Assembly (NCBI RefSeq): GCF_016907355.1
Contig: NZ_JAFBBW010000001.1
Span: 1,116,001-1,180,000 of the forward strand
Origin: Agromyces aurantiacus
GTDB lineage: Bacteria > Actinomycetota > Actinomycetes > Actinomycetales > Microbacteriaceae
Length of the DNA stretch: 64,000 nt
Reading direction: 5' to 3'
A program made the translations under genes and the position numbers. The notes under the pieces were generated by a model. The model was not told the origin of the DNA. It did no database searches and saw only the letters and a list, made by a program, of their open reading frames with translations. This document shows, piece after piece, positions 1 through 8,390 of this stretch (within the stretch, counting starts at the first letter, position 1; every line of letters starts with the position of its first letter).

Positions 1-491
1 CCGTCGAGCAGATCGCGACCAGGGCCGGCGCGACCTCGCGCACCTTCTTCCGCCACTTCCGCGACAAGGACGAGGTGCTCTTCGCCGATGACGACGAACT
101 GCTGCCCGAGCTCGTCTCGTCGATCGGCCGCCCGCGCGACGCCGCCGACGCCGGCGCGATGATGCGGGCCGCGCTCGGCGAGCTCGCCGACCGGTTCGAG
201 CCCGACCGGCCCCGGCTGCAGCTGCGCCAGCGCATCATCGAGCAGGATGTCGGACTGGCCGGGCGCGAACTCGCGAAGCAGGCCCGCTGGCAGCGTGTCG
301 CCGCCGACGCGCTGCGCGAGCGCGGGTTCGAGCGCGAGGATGCCGAGATCCTCGCCGCGATCGGCTTCGCCCTCTTCACCGGCGCGCTTCACGAATGGCT
401 CGAGGTCGACGACGGCACCTCGCTCCGAGCCCACGTCGAGCGCCGTTTCCCGCGGGTCGCCGGCGCCATGAGCCGACCGGTGCCAGGCTGA
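1..491 (+). CDS. TetR/AcrR family transcriptional regulator (5' end missing)
   Basis: The reading frame is open from base 3 and the true start lies left of the window. The first visible residues read VEQIATRAGATSRTFFRHFRDKDEVL, the second and third helices of a TetR DNA-binding domain, including the recognition helix and the FF.H/YF.DK signature. The rest is an all-helical ligand-binding domain ending in RRFPRVAGAMSRPVPG. The stop codon overlaps the next start (TGA within ATGA), so translation of the LysR gene downstream is probably coupled. TetR proteins are usually ligand-released repressors; ligand and target are not visible here. Confidence 0.9.
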   Translation, partial: VEQIATRAGATSRTFFRHFRDKDEVLFADDDELLPELVSSIGRPRDAADAGAMMRAALGELADRFEPDRPRLQLRQRIIEQDVGLAGRELAKQARWQRVAADALRERGFEREDAEILAAIGFALFTGALHEWLEVDDGTSLRAHVERRFPRVAGAMSRPVPG

Positions 492-1369
492 TGCGCTCCG
501 TCTCGCTCGACGCCCTCGCCGCCTTCGTCGCCGTCGCGCGCGTCGGATCGGTGACCGGCGGCGCCGACGAGCTGGGCCTGACCCAGTCCACGGTGTCCGC
601 GCAGTTGCAGGCGCTCGAACGCGACCTCGGGTACCGGGTCTTCGACCGCTCCTCCCGTGGCGTCACGCTCACCACCCGCGGTCGCGCGCTGCTCGCCAGG
701 GTGGGCGGCCCCGTGGACGCCGCGGTCGACGCCGTCGCCGACGCGACCGGGCGCACGGCGTCCGAGCACACGGTCTTCCTCGGCGGGCCCGCCGAGTTCC
801 TGTCCACCACGGTGCTGCCGAGGTTGGCCGAGTGGGCGGGTCCAGACCTCGACGTTCGCGTGCGGTTCGGCGAGACCTCCGACCTGCTGTCCGCGCTCGA
901 GGCCTCGGAGCTCGACCTCGTGCTGAGCACCGTGCAGCCGCGGATCCGCGGCGTCGAGTTCGCGCCGCTCGTCGACGAGCAGTTCGTGCTCGCCGTCCCG
1001 CCCGCGCTCGTCGACGCGTTCCGCGCCGACCCCGACGCGGTGCCGGTCGTCGCGTACGGCGAGCAGCTGCCCATCATCCGCCGCTACTGGCGCTCGGTGT
1101 TCGACCGGCGACCCTCGGCGCTGCGGGTCCTGGCGACGGTGCCCGACCTCCGCGTGCTGGCCGAGCTCGCCGCCGGCGGCGTCGGCATGACCGTGCTGCC
1201 GACCTACCTCGCCGACCCCTACCTGCAGGCGGGCCGGCTCGTCGATCCGGTGCGGCCCGCCGAGCCGCCGATCAACACGCTCTACCTCGCCCGGCGACGC
1301 TCGCGCCCCGGGGCGGCTCCCGCGGCGGAGGCCGTCGCCGAGCGGCTCCAGGCGATGCTGCGCGACTGA
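491..1369 (+). CDS. LysR family transcriptional regulator
   Basis: The 292-residue protein has an N-terminal winged helix (about residues 4-62: SLDALAAFVAVARVGSVTGGA, then LTQSTVSAQLQALERDLG) and a periplasmic-binding-protein-like effector domain (about 85-290). The length is typical for LysR. The start ATG at 491 overlaps the TetR stop by one base; a longer in-frame reading upstream is only a shadow in the TetR gene. A short LysR downstream of a TetR is unusual because LysR genes normally diverge from their target, so the target must lie elsewhere or left of the window. Inference: it senses a small metabolite; which one cannot be read. Confidence 0.92.
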   Translation: MRSVSLDALAAFVAVARVGSVTGGADELGLTQSTVSAQLQALERDLGYRVFDRSSRGVTLTTRGRALLARVGGPVDAAVDAVADATGRTASEHTVFLGGPAEFLSTTVLPRLAEWAGPDLDVRVRFGETSDLLSALEASELDLVLSTVQPRIRGVEFAPLVDEQFVLAVPPALVDAFRADPDAVPVVAYGEQLPIIRRYWRSVFDRRPSALRVLATVPDLRVLAELAAGGVGMTVLPTYLADPYLQAGRLVDPVRPAEPPINTLYLARRRSRPGAAPAAEAVAERLQAMLRD

Positions 1370-1388
1370 GCCCGCCCCGCGGCATCCG

Positions 1389-1682
1389 TCACGGTTCGAT
1401 CGCGATGCCGAACTCGCGCTCGCGGTGCGCGAGCAGCGGCACGGCGCCGTGCAGTGCCAGCCGGGCGAAGTGCTCGGATGCCGCGTGCGCCTGGAACGAG
1501 GCCTCGTCGACGTAGGCCTCGAAGAGCCGGAACGTGCCGGGGGCGTCGATCGACTCCGCGGCCCGGTACGACAGGTTGCCGGGCTCGGCGCGGCTCGCGG
1601 CGACCAGCTCGCGGAGCAGCTCGCGCACCGTGGCGGCCTCGCCGTCACGTGCGACCCAGCGGACGGTGCAGACGTAGGTCAT
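1389..1682 (-). CDS. Antibiotic biosynthesis monooxygenase (ABM) domain protein
   Basis: A 97-residue ferredoxin-like ABM protein: MTYVCTVRWVARDGEAATVRELL at the start and FRLFEAYVDEASFQAHAASEHFARL in the second half, the usual Y/E.Y.d...f..H..s.hf pattern. These small dimeric proteins include cofactor-free monooxygenases such as YgiN and HmoA and often handle quinones or reactive carbonyls. It is the second gene after the DJ-1/PfpI gene (gap 68 bp, same strand). The start at 1682 has a GAGGA-type ribosome site just upstream. The pairing suggests a carbonyl or quinone stress function; the substrate is unknown. Confidence 0.85.
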   Translation of the reverse strand: MTYVCTVRWVARDGEAATVRELLRELVAASRAEPGNLSYRAAESIDAPGTFRLFEAYVDEASFQAHAASEHFARLALHGAVPLLAHREREFGIAIEP

Positions 1683-1750
1683 GGGTCCTCCTCGTGGTGT
1701 GCGGATCGGCCCGCCGCGACCCGGCGGGTCGCGGCGGGGCCGGGGCCGGG

Positions 1751-2425
1751 TCAGGCCGAGAGCAGCGCGACGATCTCGCGGCCGACTCGGGTGGCGGACT
1801 GCGGGTTCTGCCCGGTGACCAGGCGCTCGTCGACGACGACCTGCTCGGTGAAGTCCGCGCCGGGCACGTGGGTCGCGCCCTTGGCCTCGAGCGCGTCGGC
1901 GAGCAGGAACGGCACGACGTCGGTCAGCTCGACCGCCGCCTCCTCGGCGTTCGTGAACGCCGCGACGCGCTTGCCGGACACGAGCGGGGTGCCGTCGGCG
2001 AGCGTGATGCCGACGAGGGCGGACGGACCATGGCACACGGCCGAGACCACGCCGCCGCGCTCGTACACGGTGCGGCCGACCGCATCGACGGCGGGGTCGC
2101 CCGGGAAGTCCCACATGGTGCCGTGGCCGCCCACGAACAGCACCGCGTCGTAGGCCGACGCGTCGACGTCGGCGAGCTTCGGGGTGTCGGCGAGCTGCGC
2201 GGCGATCGACGGATCGGCGAAGAACGCGTTCTGGACCTCGTCGGATTCGTCGCGGCCGTCCTGCGGCGGCACGCCGCCGGCGATCGACGCGACGTCGACC
2301 CGGAACCCCGCCTCCGTGAACTCCCTCCACGGATGCGCGGCCTCGCCGACGTAGTACCCGGTCTTCCGGATGCCGCCCAGGTCGTCGTTGCTGGTCAGCA
2401 CCAGCAGCACGCGCTTCTCGGTCAT
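1751..2425 (-). CDS. DJ-1/PfpI family protein (type 1 glutamine amidotransferase-like, Hsp31-like)
   Basis: The 224-residue protein carries the nucleophile elbow VSAVCHGPSALVG (Cys131-His132) and an acidic residue in YYVGEAAHPW (Glu28), the Cys/His/Glu arrangement of Hsp31-like glyoxalase III and chaperone enzymes. The sequence SNDDLGGIRKTGYYVGE is typical of the type 1 glutamine amidotransferase-like branch that acts on methylglyoxal. The start at 2425 is chosen because AGGAGG lies directly before it. The longer frame upstream (to 2518) lacks family similarity. It leads a two-gene unit with the ABM gene. Function as a reactive-carbonyl defence enzyme is inferred from the family. Confidence 0.9.
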   Translation of the reverse strand: MTEKRVLLVLTSNDDLGGIRKTGYYVGEAAHPWREFTEAGFRVDVASIAGGVPPQDGRDESDEVQNAFFADPSIAAQLADTPKLADVDASAYDAVLFVGGHGTMWDFPGDPAVDAVGRTVYERGGVVSAVCHGPSALVGITLADGTPLVSGKRVAAFTNAEEAAVELTDVVPFLLADALEAKGATHVPGADFTEQVVVDERLVTGQNPQSATRVGREIVALLSA

Positions 2426-2627
2426 CGAATCCTCCTCAGTCGCTTCTCGTCCGATGATCGATTCGACCGTACGGATGGCGCGTGGTCGCGGCGCAACCAG
2501 CACCGCGATCCCGGCCATCGGGAATCCGATCGCCGCAGCGCGGGACGTCTGGCCGCGCCGGGAGCGCGGTATGGGCGACGCGGTTAGGCTGGATCGACGG
2601 GCCGACGCCCGAATGGAGCCACAGACG

Positions 2628-3554
2628 ATGACCTGGGATGACGACTCGTACGGCGACCCGCTGCGTCGCCGGACCGGGCGAGCGTCGGGGCGGCAGATCG
2701 CGCTCCAGGTCGCCGGCTACGTCGGGCTCGTCGCCGCGGTCGTGGGCCTGATCATCGGGGCGATCTTCGCCGTCACCGCGGTCGGGGTCGCCGTGAAGCC
2801 CGGCGGCTTCGCCGCCGCCGCGGCGTCGGCGCGAGGGCAGGGGGTCGGGCTGCCGCCGGTCAGCACGTCCGCCGCCGACGGAGCCGACACGACGGGCGGC
2901 GCCGCGGCGACGGAGGATCCCACCGCAGTGACCGGATCGGAGGTCGCGCCGCTCGTGGAACCCGCACCGCCGCCCGAGCCGGAGGCCCAGCCGCAGCCCG
3001 AGGTCGAGGAGGACTGGCTCTCGCGGACCGCCGCGGCGACGGGCATCCCCGCACGTGCGCTCTCGGCGTACGCGCTCGCGCACGTCTCGATCGCCCAGGC
3101 CGAGCCCGAGTGCGGCATCGACTGGACCACGATCGCCGCGATCGGCGCGATCGAGTCCGGGCACGGCTCCCACGGCGGCTCGGCGCTCGATGCGAACGGC
3201 GTCGCGACGCCCGCCATCCTCGGCCCGGCGCTCGACGGCGACGGCTTCGCGGCGATCAGCGACACCGACGACGGGGCGCTCGACGGCGACACCACCTGGG
3301 ATCGCGCGGTCGGGCCGATGCAGTTCATCCCCTCGACGTGGGAGCGATGGGGCATCGACGCCAACGGCGACGGCGTCGCCGACCCCAACCAGATCGACGA
3401 TGCCGCGCACGCCACGGCGCTCTACCTGTGCGCGTCGGGTCCGATGACGAGCGCCGAAGGATGGCGCGCGGCCGTGTTCTCGTACAACCACGACGACGAC
3501 TACGTCGACGAGGTGGCTCGCGTCGCGAACGAGTACGCGGCATCGCTCGGCTGA
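2628..3554 (+). CDS. Lytic transglycosylase domain protein with N-terminal membrane anchor
   Basis: The protein has a transmembrane helix at about 24-52, a Pro/Ala/Glu-rich linker (about 60-125), and an MltB-like SLT domain. Catalytic Glu176 sits in IAAIGAIESGHGSHGG; AVGPMQFIPSTWERWG and AVFSYNHDDDYVDEV are the other conserved motifs. Such enzymes cleave the MurNAc-GlcNAc bond to 1,6-anhydro products outside the membrane. DANGDGVADP, a calcium-loop-like insertion, follows the PSTW motif, as in many actinobacterial homologues. A TAGGCT -10 at 2585-2590 would give a leader of about 31 nt. An alternative start is ATG 2613. A divergent DJ-1 gene lies upstream. Confidence 0.9.
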   Translation: MTWDDDSYGDPLRRRTGRASGRQIALQVAGYVGLVAAVVGLIIGAIFAVTAVGVAVKPGGFAAAAASARGQGVGLPPVSTSAADGADTTGGAAATEDPTAVTGSEVAPLVEPAPPPEPEAQPQPEVEEDWLSRTAAATGIPARALSAYALAHVSIAQAEPECGIDWTTIAAIGAIESGHGSHGGSALDANGVATPAILGPALDGDGFAAISDTDDGALDGDTTWDRAVGPMQFIPSTWERWGIDANGDGVADPNQIDDAAHATALYLCASGPMTSAEGWRAAVFSYNHDDDYVDEVARVANEYAASLG

Positions 3555-3589
3555 GCGCGCCGGGGGCGACACGGCGGGGAATCGCCCTC

Positions 3590-3652
3590 TACCCTCGGAG
3601 CATGGGGACGACATCGCGCCGGTCGCGCCGCGGCATCCGGAGCGCACGCTGA
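3590..3652 (+). promoter_or_regulatory. Leaderless promoter -10 and 16-codon micro-ORF coupled to the reductase gene
   Basis: TACCCT (3590-3595) lies six bases before ATG 3602, the spacing for a leaderless transcript. That ATG opens a 16-codon frame (MGTTSRRSRRGIRSAR) whose TGA overlaps the reductase ATG at 3652 by one base. The reductase start has no Shine-Dalgarno sequence of its own, so a leaderless leader peptide with termination-reinitiation is a plausible way to translate it. The micro-ORF itself is rich in Arg and Ser. Confidence 0.5.
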
Positions 3653-4494
3653 TGTCGTTCGAGCTGCCCGGCCCGGGCGTCGTGCTCGGCATCGCCTCGC
3701 TCGTGCTCAAGGAGAACGCGACGATCGACCACGCGCTCGACGTCGTGCACGCCGCCGTCGATGCCGGCGTGCTCGCGATCGACACCGCGCGAGCGTACGC
3801 CACAGTCGACGACGACGCGGCGGGGGAGCGGATCGCGCAGGCGGCGCGGGAGCAGTCGCCCGGCATCCCGATCATCACGAAGGCCGGCCACTTCCGCCTC
3901 GGCCGGAAGGCGTGGGATTCCGACGCGAGCGCCGAGCGCGTGCGCGCCGACGCGCTGCGCAGTCGCGAGGTGCTGGGCGCCCCGCCCTCGCTCCTGCTGC
4001 TGCACCGCGCCGACCGCGTCGACGACCTCGACGCCCCGGTGCGCGAGCTCGCCGCGCTCCGCGACGAGGGCGTGGTCGAGGCGATCGGCCTCTCGAACGC
4101 GACGATCGAGCAGCTCGACCAGGCCCGTGCGATCAACGAGCTCGACGCCGTGGAGAACCGCTTCGCGCTCGGGATCGACCGCGCCACCGAGTACCGGTAC
4201 TGCGTCGACGCCGGCATCCCCTTCCTCGCGTACGCGCCGTTCGGCGGCCCCAAGGCCGACCCGCTCGCGACCCACGTGCCGCGCGTCGCCGCGCTGGCGC
4301 GGGCCCGCGGCGTCTCGGTGCATCGGGCCGCGCTCGCCGCCATGCTCGACGCGATGCCCGGGGCCTGGCCCGTCATCGGCTCGACCCGCGTCGAATCGGT
4401 GCTCGACTCGATCGCCGCCGCCGACCTCGAGGTCGACGACGACCTGCGCCGGGCGTTCGCCGACGACCTCCGTTCGCGCGGCGTCGGGCTGTAG
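3652..4494 (+). CDS. Aldo/keto reductase family protein
   Basis: The 280-residue protein shows the AKR catalytic tetrad: Asp44 and Tyr49 in AIDTARAYAT, Lys77 in IITKAGH and His118 in SLLLLHRAD. GLSNATIEQLDQA and the C-terminal PVIGSTRVESV follow the AKR nicotinamide- and phosphate-binding pattern. AKRs reduce aldehydes and ketones with NADPH in the cytosol. At 280 residues it is somewhat shorter than the usual 310-330 because loops are trimmed. Translation probably depends on an upstream micro-ORF (ATGA overlap). The FGE-fold gene follows after two bases, so the two are co-translated. The substrate cannot be read. Confidence 0.85.
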   Translation: MSFELPGPGVVLGIASLVLKENATIDHALDVVHAAVDAGVLAIDTARAYATVDDDAAGERIAQAAREQSPGIPIITKAGHFRLGRKAWDSDASAERVRADALRSREVLGAPPSLLLLHRADRVDDLDAPVRELAALRDEGVVEAIGLSNATIEQLDQARAINELDAVENRFALGIDRATEYRYCVDAGIPFLAYAPFGGPKADPLATHVPRVAALARARGVSVHRAALAAMLDAMPGAWPVIGSTRVESVLDSIAAADLEVDDDLRRAFADDLRSRGVGL

Positions 4495-4496
4495 GG

Positions 4497-5240
4497 ATGG
4501 ACGACCTCGAACTGGCCCGCATCGAGGGTGGGACGGTCACGCTCCACGACGCCCGCCGGAAGGTGCGCTGGAGCGTCGAGCTCGAGCCGTTCGAGATCGG
4601 CGTGTACCCGGTGACGCAGGCGCAGCTCGGCGAGCTGCTGGGGGAGACGGCGACCCACCCGCGACGCCCGGCGACCGAGGTGAGCTGGCTGCGCGCCATC
4701 CGCTTCTGCAACGCCGCCTCGGAATGGGAGGGGCTCGACCCGGCGTACACCTTCGACGGCGAGGACGTCACCTGGCACGTCGACGACGACGGGTACCGCC
4801 TGCCGACCGAGGCCGAATGGGAGTTCGCGTGCCGCGCGGGGTCGACCGGCCCCCACTACGGGCCGCTCGCCGAGATCGCCTGGACGAGCGCCGACGGCGT
4901 GCGCACCCCGCAGCCCGTCGGCGGCAGGCTGCCGAACCTCAACGGCCTGTTCGACACGCTCGGCAACGTCTGGGAGTGGTGCTGGGACCTGCTCGACCCC
5001 GCCCGATACGACGACTACCGCGTGTTCCGCGGGGGCGGCTTCGCGGATGACGCGTGGAGCGTGCGCGCCTCGACCCGGCGCGGCGGGGCGCCGCGCATGC
5101 ATCACGAGGACGTCGGGTTCCGGGTCGCGCGCGGCGGCTTCGATGCGACGGATGCCGCGCAGGGATGGTCGGCGCAGGCCGACCTCGAACGCGCCGACGT
5201 CCCCGGTCCGCTGCCGCCCGGCTGGACGCCGCGGCGCTGA
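4497..5240 (+). CDS. Formylglycine-generating-enzyme (SUMF1/EgtB-type) domain protein
   Basis: The 247-residue protein has the whole FGE-sulfatase fold signature: FEIGVYPVTQAQLGELLG, VSWLRAIRFCNAASEWEGL, YRLPTEAEWEFACRAGS, LFDTLGNVWEWCWD, RVFRGGGFADD, and a terminal VGFRVAR. True aerobic formylglycine-generating enzymes use two active-site cysteines in the last quarter, before the final GFR motif. Here that stretch (RASTRRGGAPRMHHEDVGFR) has none, so sulfatase activation is unlikely. No sulfatase gene is near. It begins two bases after the AKR stop, with a GTAGGG sequence before the ATG. Related FGE-fold proteins act in non-haem iron chemistry or bind ligands; the role is open. Confidence 0.8.
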   Translation: MDDLELARIEGGTVTLHDARRKVRWSVELEPFEIGVYPVTQAQLGELLGETATHPRRPATEVSWLRAIRFCNAASEWEGLDPAYTFDGEDVTWHVDDDGYRLPTEAEWEFACRAGSTGPHYGPLAEIAWTSADGVRTPQPVGGRLPNLNGLFDTLGNVWEWCWDLLDPARYDDYRVFRGGGFADDAWSVRASTRRGGAPRMHHEDVGFRVARGGFDATDAAQGWSAQADLERADVPGPLPPGWTPRR

Positions 5241-5279
5241 GCGGTCTCCCGGCCGACGGCGGTGGCGGAGAATCGAGGA

Positions 5280-5756
5280 GTGCCGACGCCCGCCGCCGAC
5301 TTCATCGACCGCACGCTCCGCGCCGAGGGCTCCGAGTTCCGCGCCGCGGACGACGCCGAGCGGATCGGCGGCGGCCTGCGGTTCTACGGCGCCTCGGTGG
5401 GCGCGATCCGCGGGACCGTGCGCGACGCCGGCCGGCGCCATCCGGGCCCGACCCACGACGAGGTCACGGCGCTCGCCGCCGAACTGTGGTCGGAGCCCGT
5501 GTTCGAGCGGCGGCTCGCGGCGATCGTCCTGCTGCAACGGCACGTCGGGATGCTCGTCGGCCGCGACCTCACGCGGCTCGAGGGCTTCCTCCGGGGCGCG
5601 CGCGTGCCCGAACTCGTCGATCCGCTCGCGCTCGACGTCGTGCGCCCCCTGCTCGACCGCCTCGAGGGCGCCGACGCGGTGCGGGCGCGGCGGATCACCG
5701 ACCGGTGGTCCGCCGAGCCCGACGCACTCCTGCGGCGCGCGGCGTCCCTGCTGTGA
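5280..5756 (+). CDS. DNA alkylation repair (AlkD-like) protein, C-terminally shortened
   Basis: HEAT-like helical repeats match the AlkD family (HDEVTALAAELWSEPVFERRLAAIVLLQRHV, then LEGADAVRARRITDRWSAEPDALLRRAASLL). Full-length relatives have about 220-240 residues; this frame stops at about 158, directly after the LRRAA motif, and the next gene on the other strand ends only 18 bp further on. The last helices, part of the DNA-binding concave face, are missing. It may be a decayed gene or a minimal variant. GTG 5280 is preferred because GGAG lies nine bases before it; GTG 5262 would add six residues. Confidence 0.7.
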   Translation: MPTPAADFIDRTLRAEGSEFRAADDAERIGGGLRFYGASVGAIRGTVRDAGRRHPGPTHDEVTALAAELWSEPVFERRLAAIVLLQRHVGMLVGRDLTRLEGFLRGARVPELVDPLALDVVRPLLDRLEGADAVRARRITDRWSAEPDALLRRAASLL

Positions 5757-5774
5757 GGTGCCGCGCCCGCAGGG

Positions 5775-7205
5775 CTACTCGCCCGCGGCCAGTCGCTCCC
5801 GGTCCTCCTCGAGCAGGGCGTCAGCGCCCTCGTCGCCCTCGGCGATGACCTCGTCCTCCTGGAGCGACATGCGCAGGCGGCGGCGGAAGAACCGCGTCAT
5901 CACGAGGAGGGCCACGAACCCGATGCCGAGCCAGATGAGGCCGTAGGTCATCGCCTGGGCGCTCACATTGAGCCAGAGCACCACGGTGAGCACCACGCCG
6001 ATGGCCGGCAGCACGACGTTGCGCACGACCTGCCACGCGGTCTTCACCTCGCGACGGCGGACCGCGAAGTGCAGGATCACCGCGAGGTTCACGACCGTGA
6101 AGGCGATCAGCGCGCCGAAGTTGATCATCGAGAAGACGAAGTCGAGGTCGGCCACGGCCGCGCCGAGCGACACGACGCCGACGAGCACGACGGCGACGGC
6201 CGGGGTGCGGAACTTCGGGTGCACGTACGAGAGTCGGCGCGCGAGCGGGCCGTCGCCGTTGCGGCCCATCACGTAGATCATGCGCGAGACGCTCGCGTGC
6301 GAGGCGAGGCTCGACGCCGCGGCCGCGGCGATCGCCGCCGAGACGAAGAAGATCTGGAAGAGCATGCCGCCGACGGAATACGCGATCTCGGGCAGCGCCG
6401 TGCCCTCGGTGAAGCCCTCGGTCACCGGGAAGAGCGACTGCGCGAACCACGCCGCGGTGAAGAAGATCACGCCGCCGATCACGAGCGAGAGCACGATCGC
6501 CTTCGGCACGGTGTGCGCGTCCTTCGCCTCCTCCGTGTACATGGTGATGGCGTCGAAGCCGATGAAGGAGAAGCACACGATGGTCGCGGCGCTGATGACC
6601 GTCGCGATCTGCACGTTGGCGTGGTAGAGCGGCTCGATGCTGAACGCAGTGCCGTTGCCCGCGCCCTGCTGCAGCGCACCGAACGCGAGCAGCACGAAGA
6701 CCGCCATGAGCACGACCTGGAAGACGACGAGCGTGCCGTTCACGCGCGACGTCGACGAGATGCTCCAGAGGTTCAGCAGCGTGATGAGCGCGACGTAGCC
6801 GACGACCCAGATCCAGCCGGGCACCGCCGGGAAGAACGACTCGAGGTACTGGCGCACGAGCAGCGCGTTCACGAGCGGCAGGAGCAGGTAGTCGAGCAGT
6901 GCGGTCCAGCCGACGAGGAAGCCGGCGTTGGGGTGGATCGTCTCCGACGCGTAGGTGTAGGCCGAGCCGGCCGACGGGTAGACGCGCGTCATCCGCCCGT
7001 AGCTGATCGCGGTGAAGAGCATCACGACGAGCGCGAAGAGATAGGCGAGCGGCACGACGCCGCCGCTCTCCTCCGAGACGTAGCCGAACGTGTCGAACAC
7101 CGTCATGGGCGTCATGTAGCCGAGGCCGAGGCCGACGATGGCCCAGAGGCCGAGGGAGCGCCGGAGCTTCGTCGGGTGTGCGCTGGTCAGTGCGGTGGTG
7201 GTCAT
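5775..7205 (-). CDS. APC superfamily permease, putrescine/amino acid importer type
   Basis: The 476-residue membrane protein has twelve predicted helices. The N-terminal motif LGLWAIVGLGLGYMTPMTVFDTFGYVSEESGG and the SYGRMTRVYPSAGSAYTYASE segment are the substrate-site helices of APC transporters and resemble the putrescine importer PuuP subgroup. The charged tail SLQEDEVIAEGDEGADALLEEDRERLAAGE is cytosolic. The start at 7205 has GGA upstream; ATG 7226 is an alternative. A TAGTGT -10 (complement of 7241-7246) could drive it separately from the regulator gene 120 bp upstream on the same strand. Substrate assignment is by similarity only. Confidence 0.82.
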   Translation of the reverse strand: MTTTALTSAHPTKLRRSLGLWAIVGLGLGYMTPMTVFDTFGYVSEESGGVVPLAYLFALVVMLFTAISYGRMTRVYPSAGSAYTYASETIHPNAGFLVGWTALLDYLLLPLVNALLVRQYLESFFPAVPGWIWVVGYVALITLLNLWSISSTSRVNGTLVVFQVVLMAVFVLLAFGALQQGAGNGTAFSIEPLYHANVQIATVISAATIVCFSFIGFDAITMYTEEAKDAHTVPKAIVLSLVIGGVIFFTAAWFAQSLFPVTEGFTEGTALPEIAYSVGGMLFQIFFVSAAIAAAAASSLASHASVSRMIYVMGRNGDGPLARRLSYVHPKFRTPAVAVVLVGVVSLGAAVADLDFVFSMINFGALIAFTVVNLAVILHFAVRRREVKTAWQVVRNVVLPAIGVVLTVVLWLNVSAQAMTYGLIWLGIGFVALLVMTRFFRRRLRMSLQEDEVIAEGDEGADALLEEDRERLAAGE

Positions 7206-7326
7206 GGTGGATCCTGTCGTCGCCATTGTCGAGCGGGCCGACACTACGTCAGCCGGGCGCGCGGATGGCTCGACACGGTGGCGATCCCCGGCGACGCGAG
7301 GCGCCGCGATGTCGAAGCGCACGCCG

Positions 7327-8304
7327 TCACCGTCGCGTGGCCAGGGCGTCGCCGATGTCGGTGCGGGAGTAGACGACTTCACGCCCGTTGCGTCGCCGGG
7401 CGACGAGGCCGGTTCGGCGGAGGACGCCCAGGTGGGTGCTGACGCCGCCGGGGCTCCACCCGGTGCGCTCCGCGAGTGCCCGAGTGGAGGCCGGATGGTC
7501 GAGGAGCTCGAGCAGCAGGGCACGGCGCCGGCCGATGAGCTCGCCGAGCGCTCGATCGGCTCCATCGCCCCGGTCCCACAGGTCTCCCACGCCGGACGGC
7601 TGGTACGTGAGTGCCGGGGGCCAGGGCGCATCGACGCGCGGCCAGACGCCGAACGCGAAGACGGACGGGATGAGCATCATCCCGCGGCCGGCGAGGTCGA
7701 CCTCGCGGGAGTCCATCGCGACGGGGGAGACGGTCAGGAGCTCACCGTCCCACGAGACCGTGCGGCTGAGGGCGGTGAACGCGGAGGTCCCGCCGGCCGC
7801 GACGAGGCGACGTGCGCGCAGGGCGATCTCGGACTCCAGGAACCCGGTCATCCGCGGCCACCACGGTGCCAGCGCGGCGTCCCAGAACGAGCGCATCTGC
7901 CCGATCAGGTCGGCGATGGCCGCTTCGGGTGCGTCGACGAATCGCCGCAGGTCGACGGGGACGCCCTCGGGGAAGGCCCGACGGACGTCGGCCGCCACGA
8001 CGTCGGCGGGAGTGCGGGCGATCCGCTCGAGTTCCTCGTCGATCCCGGGGTGCGGCGTCACCGGGGGCGGCGCATTGAAGTTCGGCCACATCCTCCGCCC
8101 GAGCGGATTGATCGCGTAGAGCAGGTCGAGGTCGAGCCCCGACAGGGCGGGCAGGGTCGATGCGACGAACCGGTGGTGCTCCGGGAACTCCGACGGCAGC
8201 CGCAGGACATAGGTCGCCGCGGAGAGCTCGATCAGCGGCGCGATGGCGAACCGGGTGCGCAGGAGGTCGTCGCGGCCGAATCGGAAACGGATCTGCGCTC
8301 CCAT
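7327..8304 (-). CDS. ArsR-like winged-helix regulator with long N-terminal domain
   Basis: This 325-residue protein carries the DNA-binding domain at the C-terminus (about 245-320: LGELIGRRRALLLELLDHPASTRALAERTGWSPGGVSTHLGVLRRTGLVARRRNGREVVYSRT). That is an ArsR-type winged helix without metal-binding cysteines. The N-terminal 230 residues form the DUF5937-like sensory region common in actinobacteria. TATCCT (complement of 8311-8316) lies six bases before the ATG at 8304 with no ribosome site, so the mRNA is probably leaderless; an in-frame start at 8334 would lie upstream of that -10. It diverges from the RibD-like gene at 8391 and may control it. Confidence 0.83.
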   Translation of the reverse strand: MGAQIRFRFGRDDLLRTRFAIAPLIELSAATYVLRLPSEFPEHHRFVASTLPALSGLDLDLLYAINPLGRRMWPNFNAPPPVTPHPGIDEELERIARTPADVVAADVRRAFPEGVPVDLRRFVDAPEAAIADLIGQMRSFWDAALAPWWPRMTGFLESEIALRARRLVAAGGTSAFTALSRTVSWDGELLTVSPVAMDSREVDLAGRGMMLIPSVFAFGVWPRVDAPWPPALTYQPSGVGDLWDRGDGADRALGELIGRRRALLLELLDHPASTRALAERTGWSPGGVSTHLGVLRRTGLVARRRNGREVVYSRTDIGDALATRR

Positions 8305-8390
8305 GGATTCAGGATAGTCGGAATCATTTCGCATCCGAGGACCGGCGGGGGAGCGTGGAACGGTGACGGAACATGGAAGGGAGACGCATC

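Noticed and set aside
4497..5240. Sulfatase-activating formylglycine-generating enzyme
   Set aside because: The active-site cysteines are missing and no sulfatase gene is in the window.
2436..5543. Minus-strand open frame of about 1035 codons
   Set aside because: It runs antisense through three well-supported genes and is rich in Arg, Pro and Ala with no family motifs; it is a by-product of high GC.
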